DNA from: CAG-390 sp051867815
GTDB taxonomy: Bacteria > Bacillota > Clostridia > Oscillospirales > CAG-272
Length of the DNA stretch: 20,705 nucleotides
Direction of reading: 5' to 3'
Assembly (NCBI GenBank): GCA_051867815.1
Contig: JBJDZD010000012.1
Location: 1-20,705 of the forward strand
Notes under the pieces: model-generated
What the model was told of the DNA's origin: nothing
The model's input: only the letters and a program-made list of their open reading frames with translations
Databases searched by the model: none
Position numbers and translations under genes: made by a program
In this document: positions 14,891 through 20,705 of the stretch, in pieces
How positions within the stretch are numbered: position 1 is the stretch's first letter
Layout: every line of letters begins with the position of its first letter

Positions 14891-14931
14891 GGGGTTTGCG
14901 AAAAATTTTCACTTTGGCTCAGATTTTTTAA

Positions 14932-15915
14932 TTATTCTCTCGCATCGGGGTCAATGTCGGCGTTCATCACGATTCCGGCAATGTCAACCACTCTGACGTC
15001 TATCACGGAACCGCTCGTGCAATTCTCGGTGTTCTCGTCAATTATATGAGCAACTGCGCTGATTTTCAGCGACATTTCCGAGGGAGAGCCAAAGAGGATG
15101 CGGAATTTATCGTCAACGGAAGCTACGATATCGTATTTCTTATCGAAATGAACTATACCCAACCTGTGTGCAAGCTCTGAGGCATTGACCGATGCAAGAA
15201 AACTCACGATGTAATCGCCGTCAAGACCGTCCGCAAGCTCCAGCTGTTCACCTACGACCGCGCTCTTGACGTGGGGAAGCTTGACAAAGAGGAGATCTGA
15301 AAAATCCTCTTTGTTTTCCGAGCGTTCAAGTATGCGCAACGAGGAATTCATCGCATAGTATTCCCCGAAAATCTCGGCGTATATCTCGGCCTTGTCCTCA
15401 ATCACGGTAAATATCAGGGTATTTGGAAGTTTGACCGAAATACTGCAATTTTTGATATACGGATACTCCGCAAGCAGAGCGTTTTCAATGGTATCCGTTG
15501 AGAATATGGGCAGTTTATCGTTAAAATCGAGTCCGCTTGACGAGAGGAGCATGTCCGCCGTGTAAAGCTCGCTCCCCTCAACGCGGATTTCCTTGATAAC
15601 GAGACGGGAGCTGAAATACCCGATAAAGACCGATACTATTAAGAGCAAAACCGCAACGCAGAGGCTGAAAATGAGAAGTCTTGCCTTTTTCTTGCGCTCC
15701 TCGGTGGCAATATCATCCCCCACGCGCGACAATGCGCCGGGAAAATTGATGCTGTCCGCCTCGTCGGGCATGTAGTTCTCAAGCCAAATACGTTTTGCAC
15801 CCGAGGACATAACATAGCGGTTAACGCGCTCGGGCTTTGCGTCTTTTACGATGCTTGAAACATTGGAGGACGTGCCGCCCTGTGTTTTGTTGCGATCAAT
15901 GATAGCCTTATTCAC
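14932..15915 (-). CDS. ftsQ: Cell division protein FtsQ/DivIB
   Basis: A bitopic membrane protein of the divisome that links to FtsB/FtsL and the septal synthase. The 327-residue product has a ~75-residue cytoplasmic N-terminus, one membrane helix (~79-100, LLIFSLCVAVLLLIVSVFIG), then a POTRA domain (~107-176, IKEIRVEGSELYTADMLL to LPNTLIFTVIEDKA) and an FtsQ-type extracellular beta domain. Start is set at the GTG at 15915, because the earlier GTG at 15927 forms part of the GGAGGTG ribosome binding site itself. It follows murG by 21 bases. The Gram-positive name is DivIB. Confidence 0.9.
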   Translation of the reverse strand: MNKAIIDRNKTQGGTSSNVSSIVKDAKPERVNRYVMSSGAKRIWLENYMPDEADSINFPGALSRVGDDIATEERKKKARLLIFSLCVAVLLLIVSVFIGYFSSRLVIKEIRVEGSELYTADMLLSSSGLDFNDKLPIFSTDTIENALLAEYPYIKNCSISVKLPNTLIFTVIEDKAEIYAEIFGEYYAMNSSLRILERSENKEDFSDLLFVKLPHVKSAVVGEQLELADGLDGDYIVSFLASVNASELAHRLGIVHFDKKYDIVASVDDKFRILFGSPSEMSLKISAVAHIIDENTENCTSGSVIDVRVVDIAGIVMNADIDPDARE

Positions 15916-15936
15916 TTGAGCGGTCACCTCCGTTCA

Positions 15937-17049
15937 TTAAGTCTTTTTTGCCAACCGCATCAGCTCATCAAATATTAGGCGGTTTGAATCTTGGGGAGCA
16001 AAGCCTTTGATCGCCTTCTCCATTCGTTCTCTTCTCTCGTCGTCATCAAGAAGCGATGCTACTGCGGAGCAAATGCGTCCGCCCTGAAGCTCCGGTTCGC
16101 GTATCATATAGGCTCCGCCGATATCGGCAAGCGCCTTTGCATTCTTGGTTTGCTGATCATCCGTGACATTGGGCGACGGAATAAGGATTGCCGCCTTACC
16201 CTGCTTTGCAAGCTCGGATATCGTTATCGCGCCTGCGCGGCTGATGATCAGATCTGCCGCCGCCATTCGCAGGGGCATGTCGTAGATGTATTTCAACAGT
16301 TCGATATTCGAATATTTGTCAAGTCCCATATTTGAGAAGCGCTCGTGTATGTGCTCGTAATGATCGCTGCCGGTCGCATGAGTATATCGGACGTTCGGAT
16401 TCGCCGCAACGTAATCGCGCATCAGCACAAGAGCGCAGTCGTTCATTGTCGCCGCGCCGAGACTGCCACCGAAAGAAACGATGTACTTGCAATCCCGGGC
16501 AATACCGAGCTTCTCGCGTGCATCCCACTTGCTTATGTTGCCGAACTGACCGAGCATCGGACAGCCGACCTGCATGACCTTACCGGATTTGCCGAGCAGC
16601 TCGGCGCTGACGGCAAAATTCGTGAATATACGGTCAACGTACGGAACGAGTTTTCGGACTGCAAGCCCGGGGACCGCATTCGATTCATGCACCGCCGTCG
16701 GGATTTTCATCCTTGAAGCGGCAACGAGAATCGGCCAGCTGACGTATCCGCCCGTACCCACAACGATGTCCGGCTTAAACTCCTTAATCACCTTCTTGGC
16801 TTTTATGGGCGAGACCGCCGCAAGCCAGAGCGAGCGAATATTATAAAGTGTGAAGGAACGGAGTATTCCGCGCACCTCAACATGGTAGAGCTTATATCCC
16901 GCCTTGGGAACAAGCTCGTTCTCAAGGCCGATCGAAGTACCGACGAAGGCAATTTCGGCATCCGGGATATTCTCTTTTATCGTATTTGCGATTGCAAGTG
17001 CGGGATTGACGTGCCCCCCCGTGCCGCCGCCGGTTACAAGAACTCGCAT
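15937..17049 (-). CDS. murG: UDP-N-acetylglucosamine transferase MurG
   Basis: MurG transfers GlcNAc from UDP-GlcNAc to lipid I, making lipid II, at the inner face of the membrane. The 370-residue GT-B protein has the N-terminal glycine loop VTGGGTGGHVNPALA (5-19), the second Gly-rich loop IVSFGGSLGAATMN and the nucleotide-sugar site ISRAGAITISELAKQGKAAI, followed by PSPNVTDDQQTKNAKAL. Length is normal. An AAGGAAGG site precedes the ATG and the gene lies 16 bases after ftsW, in the typical order mraY-ftsW-murG. Confidence 0.97.
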   Translation of the reverse strand: MRVLVTGGGTGGHVNPALAIANTIKENIPDAEIAFVGTSIGLENELVPKAGYKLYHVEVRGILRSFTLYNIRSLWLAAVSPIKAKKVIKEFKPDIVVGTGGYVSWPILVAASRMKIPTAVHESNAVPGLAVRKLVPYVDRIFTNFAVSAELLGKSGKVMQVGCPMLGQFGNISKWDAREKLGIARDCKYIVSFGGSLGAATMNDCALVLMRDYVAANPNVRYTHATGSDHYEHIHERFSNMGLDKYSNIELLKYIYDMPLRMAAADLIISRAGAITISELAKQGKAAILIPSPNVTDDQQTKNAKALADIGGAYMIREPELQGGRICSAVASLLDDDERRERMEKAIKGFAPQDSNRLIFDELMRLAKKT

Positions 17050-17065
17050 AGCCGAGCCTTCCTTT

Positions 17066-18328
17066 TCAGTTTTTCTGTGTGCAGAACCTTGAAAGTCCCA
17101 TGATTATGCCCATATCGATCATCTGCGAGAGCGTCGCGCTTCCTCCGCTACTGAAGAACGGAAGCGAAATACCCGTATTCGGGAGGATACCGCTGACAAC
17201 GCCTACATTCAATATCGTATGAATGGCAAGCTTGAAGCTTAAGCCGATTATCACGAGCGATGAGAATTTATCGGGTGAACGAACACCTAATATAACTCCT
17301 CGGACTACGAGCGCGAAGAACAAAAGAAGTATTGCGGCGGCTCCGAAAAAGCCGACCTCCTCGCATATGATCGTGAAAACGAAGTCGTTTTGCGGCTGTG
17401 AAACGTAGCCGTATTTCAGGCTTGACTCGCCAAGTCCGACGCCGAACAGTCCGCCCGTTCCGATAGCGTAAAGACCTTGGGTCGACTGCCAGTTATCGGT
17501 CAGGGAATTTGAGCCTTTGTTAAGAAAGCTCTCAATTCGCGCCCATGCGTATTCCGTGTTCCTTATAATGATAAACAATACCGGCAAAAGCGGCACGAAA
17601 GCCGCAAACCAACCGAGGTAAGTACCGCCGAGGAAAAGCATCACCAGTCCGAGAGCGGCAATGATTATAACTCCGGAGAAATGATTTTCAAAAAGCACCA
17701 AAAGACAAACAACCAGGAAAATCAGTCCGGGGAACACAAGTCCGTATAGGAAGGAGTCCTTGCTGAAGCCCTTTGAATTGATCTTGCCTTCAAACCTCGT
17801 CATAAACAGTGAGATAGCGAGGATAAGTCCGGTCTTTCCAAGCTCCGAGGGCTGTATCGTCAAGGGACCGAGCACCAGCCATCTTTGTGCATCTCCGCCT
17901 CTCTTGACGCCCATAACGAGAACCAGAACGAGCAGGAACAAGGCGCCCAGGTAAAACGCAACCGATATTATTCTCATATAACGAGGCTGTGAAAAAAAGT
18001 AAAAGAAAGCGGAAGCAACTACACCTACTGCAAGGTGCTTGATATGATTCATCACAAAGTGAAAGCCGGAGCCGTAGACCTCCTCGGCGTATGCCGAGCC
18101 TGCGCTGAACGACAGTATCGCGCCCAGAGCCAATAGCAGGATGTATATGACCGTGAAGAATGTATCGGGCCTGTTTTGGACGAGAAGGATATCTCGGGTA
18201 TCGTTCAACGTTACACGGTTATCGGACTTCTTTTTATATAGCAATCGCGATTTTCTCTTTACTCTATCGCGCTTTTTTTCGTCACCACTGACGGCAGGCG
18301 AATTTTTTCTTTTATCATACCAAGCCAT
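17066..18328 (-). CDS. ftsW: SEDS-family peptidoglycan polymerase FtsW/SpoVE
   Basis: SEDS proteins polymerise lipid II into glycan strands with a partner class B PBP. The 420-residue product has a basic cytoplasmic N-terminus (~55 residues, rich in Lys and Arg) and about ten membrane helices. Diagnostic motifs are NDFVFTIICEEVGFFGA and, near the C-terminus, LPNTGISLPFFSSGGSATL, the FtsW/RodA signature. Position between mraY and murG argues for FtsW or its sporulation paralogue SpoVE; sequence alone does not separate these. An AAAGGAG site precedes the ATG. The basic N-terminal extension is longer than usual. Confidence 0.93.
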   Translation of the reverse strand: MAWYDKRKNSPAVSGDEKKRDRVKRKSRLLYKKKSDNRVTLNDTRDILLVQNRPDTFFTVIYILLLALGAILSFSAGSAYAEEVYGSGFHFVMNHIKHLAVGVVASAFFYFFSQPRYMRIISVAFYLGALFLLVLVLVMGVKRGGDAQRWLVLGPLTIQPSELGKTGLILAISLFMTRFEGKINSKGFSKDSFLYGLVFPGLIFLVVCLLVLFENHFSGVIIIAALGLVMLFLGGTYLGWFAAFVPLLPVLFIIIRNTEYAWARIESFLNKGSNSLTDNWQSTQGLYAIGTGGLFGVGLGESSLKYGYVSQPQNDFVFTIICEEVGFFGAAAILLLFFALVVRGVILGVRSPDKFSSLVIIGLSFKLAIHTILNVGVVSGILPNTGISLPFFSSGGSATLSQMIDMGIIMGLSRFCTQKN

Positions 18329-18349
18329 CGGGCAACTCCTTTTAGAACG

Positions 18350-19345
18350 TTATAAACCGAAATATGCGAGAACGCAAAAGATCACGCTGATCAGTGAAAA
18401 TACGCCGACGATCTTAACCTCGCTCCAACCGCATTTTTCAAAATGATGGTGGATGGGAGCCATCTTGAACAGACGCTTTCCGTGTGTCAGTTTGAAGTAA
18501 CCGACCTGAAGAACGTCGGATACGACCTCTGCCAGATAAATAATACCGGCGATAAGGATAATGAGCGGCTCGCCTATGAGAAACGCCATACCGACTATCG
18601 CGCCGCCGAGGTAGAGCGAACCGGTGTCACCCATGAATATCTTTGCGGGGTAGAAATTATACATCAAAAATCCGACCGTGCCGCCAATGACGGTTGCCGG
18701 GAATATTGCAAGCTCGGGGCAAAGCCAAATAAACGCCACTACCGCGAAGAAGGCGGCAACGACAGCGGATACGCTTGAACACAGGCCGTCAACACCGTCG
18801 GTCAGATTCACGGCATTTACCATGCCTGCGATAAAGACCACTGCGATGAAGTAATAGAAGATTCCAAGCTCCACCTCAATGTCGAAATAGGGTATTTCAA
18901 GCGCGGTATCGATAAATCCGCACGCGCTCATCGCCCAAAGGTAAATGGCCGCCACGAGGAATTGAAGGACGAGCTTCTGCCAAGGCAGAAAGCCTTCGTT
19001 TTGCTTTTTTATCAGCTTGGTATAGTCGTCAAAAAATCCTATCAAACCGTTGAAGAATGCAAGACCGAACGTCAGCCAAGCACCCACAAGCTCGCCGGCG
19101 CGTCCCATGTAAGCATAAACAGCCGTAATGACGCCGAGACCGACAGCCGCCGAAATTATAAATCCGAGGCCGCCCATAATGGGTGTTCCCTCTTTTCCTT
19201 TATGCCAGCGAGGACCGATATCGTTTATTTTCTGCCCGATCTTGTGACTTTTGAGCACGGGAATCAGCTTGCGCAGAATGAGCCACGTCAACAGAAAAAC
19301 TCCGAGTATCAAAGGAAAAAACTCGATCATCATCCGTTCTTTCAT
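18350..19345 (-). CDS. mraY: Phospho-N-acetylmuramoyl-pentapeptide transferase MraY
   Basis: MraY transfers phospho-MurNAc-pentapeptide to undecaprenyl phosphate, forming lipid I in the membrane. The 331-residue polytopic protein has the Mg-binding FFDDYTKLIKKQ (D106, D107), NAVNLTDGVDGL, FMGDTGSLYLGG with the catalytic-region Asp, and the C-terminal APIHHHFEKCGWSE, all conserved in MraY. Length is usual. The first Met at 19345 is used because AAGGA lies ~8 bases upstream; Met5 or Met6 are possible. It starts 11 bases after murF. Confidence 0.97.
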   Translation of the reverse strand: MKERMMIEFFPLILGVFLLTWLILRKLIPVLKSHKIGQKINDIGPRWHKGKEGTPIMGGLGFIISAAVGLGVITAVYAYMGRAGELVGAWLTFGLAFFNGLIGFFDDYTKLIKKQNEGFLPWQKLVLQFLVAAIYLWAMSACGFIDTALEIPYFDIEVELGIFYYFIAVVFIAGMVNAVNLTDGVDGLCSSVSAVVAAFFAVVAFIWLCPELAIFPATVIGGTVGFLMYNFYPAKIFMGDTGSLYLGGAIVGMAFLIGEPLIILIAGIIYLAEVVSDVLQVGYFKLTHGKRLFKMAPIHHHFEKCGWSEVKIVGVFSLISVIFCVLAYFGL

Positions 19346-19356
19346 AGCGTTATTCC

Positions 19357-20705
19357 TTATCTTTGAAGTAATTTTTTAAGCTCTTCCGCAATTCTCTCAG
19401 CGGCTATCATTCTGCTCGCCTTGAGTATCACGGTATCGCCGGGCGCAAGAAGCTCGGCAAGTGCCTTCGCAGGCGATGCGGCATCGCTTCTGTCCTTGAA
19501 TCTCAGGACCTTAGCCTCGCCTGCCTTTGAAGCAAATCCATCCGCAATTCTTTCCGCCCTTTCACCGAAGCTTACGAGGAAATCCGTTCCGGCATCGGCA
19601 AACGTAACACCAACATTATAATGAAGCTCCGGAGAATTAATGCCAAGCTCAAGCATATCGCCGAGAACGGCGACCTTTTTGCCGCTTCTGTGAGAAGCGA
19701 CGGTTGAAAGCACCGCGGCGGCGGCTCTCATGGACTCGGGACTTGCATTATAGCAATCACTGATTATTTTAACACCGGCAACATCCGTCATCTGCTGGCG
19801 GAAGCCGACCGTTCTGTAAGCCGCAAGTCCGCGCCTTATGCGTTCATCGTCAAGTCCGAGTATACAACCGACCGCAACGCCTGCAAGTGCGGCGGCAACG
19901 TTATGCTTGCCGATGGTGGGAATATCGAGGTCGTATATCATTCGTCCGCGGCAGGATGCATCAAATGTCATGCCCGCCTCGTCCGATCTGATGTTATATG
20001 CGTGGTAGTCCGCGCTGAGGGAATCCGTTGAGAAATAGCGTACGCGCGGATCCTTCTTCCATTCCTTGGCAAGCAACGGCTCGTTGCCGCAAAGAAGAAG
20101 ATAACCGTCTTCGGCAAGCGAGGACTTGATCTCAAGCTTAGCCTTTGCAATATTCTCTCTCGAGCCGAGAAGCTCCATGTGCGCCGTGCCGATAGTGGTA
20201 ATAACACCGATCTCGGGCTTCGCGATATCGGAAAGCAGCTTTATTTCGCCCGGTCCGGTCATTCCCATTTCAAGAACCGCAAAATCAGCATCCGCGGGAA
20301 GGGTCAGAAGCGACATCGGGAGTCCTATAACGCTGTTGAAGTTGCCCTCTGTCTTCCAGACCTTGCCTGCGGTGGAAAGCACCGAGGCGATGAATTCCTT
20401 CGTGGTGGTCTTGCCGACGCTTCCCGTGACGCCTATTCGCTTGGCGCGGCAATTCTCAGAATACTCATATCCGAGCCTGCCGAGAGCCTTAACGGTATCC
20501 TCAACGAGAATGATGGGCAGATCTCCCGTGTTTTCCGGGATCCAACTGCATATTGCGCACACGGCTCCTGCGGCGGCAACCTTGGAGAGGAAAATGTGGC
20601 CGTCCACTCTCTCGCCGACTATCGCAATAAAGAGCGCGCCCGGCTCCGCCTCGCGAGAATCCGTGCATACGGATGTAACCTGCGCAGAGCCCTCGCCCCT
20701 CAATG
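19357..20705 (-). CDS. murF: UDP-MurNAc-tripeptide D-Ala-D-Ala ligase MurF (5' end outside window)
   Basis: MurF adds D-Ala-D-Ala to the UDP-MurNAc-tripeptide, using ATP, in the cytoplasm. About 449 residues are present; the frame stays open to the window edge and the first few residues of the Mur N-terminal domain are missing. Visible motifs: VTSVCTDSREAEPGALFIAI at the N-terminus, the ATP loop GVTGSVGKTTTKEF, TEGNFNSVIGLPMSLL, and ISDCYNASPESMRAAAAVL, which is typical of MurF. The gene heads the visible dcw transcript and is followed by mraY. It is intact apart from the edge. Confidence 0.97.
   Translation of the reverse strand, partial: LRGEGSAQVTSVCTDSREAEPGALFIAIVGERVDGHIFLSKVAAAGAVCAICSWIPENTGDLPIILVEDTVKALGRLGYEYSENCRAKRIGVTGSVGKTTTKEFIASVLSTAGKVWKTEGNFNSVIGLPMSLLTLPADADFAVLEMGMTGPGEIKLLSDIAKPEIGVITTIGTAHMELLGSRENIAKAKLEIKSSLAEDGYLLLCGNEPLLAKEWKKDPRVRYFSTDSLSADYHAYNIRSDEAGMTFDASCRGRMIYDLDIPTIGKHNVAAALAGVAVGCILGLDDERIRRGLAAYRTVGFRQQMTDVAGVKIISDCYNASPESMRAAAAVLSTVASHRSGKKVAVLGDMLELGINSPELHYNVGVTFADAGTDFLVSFGERAERIADGFASKAGEAKVLRFKDRSDAASPAKALAELLAPGDTVILKASRMIAAERIAEELKKLLQR

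Noticed and set aside
13502..15049. A 515-codon open frame on the plus strand
   Set aside because: It runs antisense to ftsZ and the end of ftsQ and is Gly/Ser/Arg/Cys-rich without any recognisable domain, so it is an antisense shadow.
15916..15927. An earlier GTG start for ftsQ
   Set aside because: That GTG is part of the GGAGGTG ribosome binding sequence, leaving no spacing; the GTG at 15915 is better placed.

Overview
The window looks like chromosomal core DNA of a Gram-positive member of the Bacillota, most likely class Clostridia. The basis is the classic S10-operon gene order, an L10-type ribosomal leader with an attenuator, strong AAGGAGG ribosome binding sites, near-consensus sigma-A promoters and a dcw (division and cell wall) cluster with a SpoVE/FtsW-type protein next to murG. 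I cannot fix the genus; an uncultured gut lineage is plausible but is inference. I saw no phage, transposon, CRISPR or tRNA signature.

Layout. (1) 1-4639, minus strand: the head of the S10 operon, transcribed rpsJ-rplC-rplD-rplW-rplB-rpsS-rplV-rpsC-rplP, with rplP cut by the window edge. Many genes overlap by one base (TAATG) or lie within about 20 bases. rpsC carries a long low-complexity, repeat-bearing C-terminal extension. (2) 4640-5179: a 540-base gap holding a sigma-A promoter for rpsJ, a structured leader of about 350 nt, and a long inverted repeat upstream of the promoter. (3) 5180-6783, minus: two poorly characterised genes, a membrane protein with about eight helices followed by a small HTH regulator related to WYL-domain proteins but lacking the WYL core. 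(4) 6914-8128, plus: the only plus-strand unit, a consensus promoter, L10 leader, attenuator, rplJ, rplL and a strong terminator. rpoB does not follow. (5) 8131-12497, minus: a 1193-residue multidomain PHP-fold protein and an overlapping class I mannose-6-phosphate isomerase, with their own promoter. (6) 12609-20705, minus: a compact dcw cluster murF(partial)-mraY-ftsW-murG-ftsQ-ftsZ, ending in a nucleoside hydrolase whose start codon lies 2 bases after the ftsZ stop; a hairpin terminator closes it.

How the genes work together. The left part makes ribosomal proteins of both subunits and is probably controlled at long RNA leaders. The right part makes the lipid-linked peptidoglycan precursor (MurF, MraY, MurG), polymerises it (FtsW) and places division (FtsQ, FtsZ). 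murD and ftsA, which often sit in such clusters, are absent here. The middle holds the accessory genes: the PHP protein, the short regulator with its membrane partner, and the ftsZ-coupled nucleoside hydrolase, which are the least explained parts. I did not find a clear new defence or mobile system. The best candidates for new biology are the PHP/lamin-tail-like protein, the S10 leader and the S3 tail.
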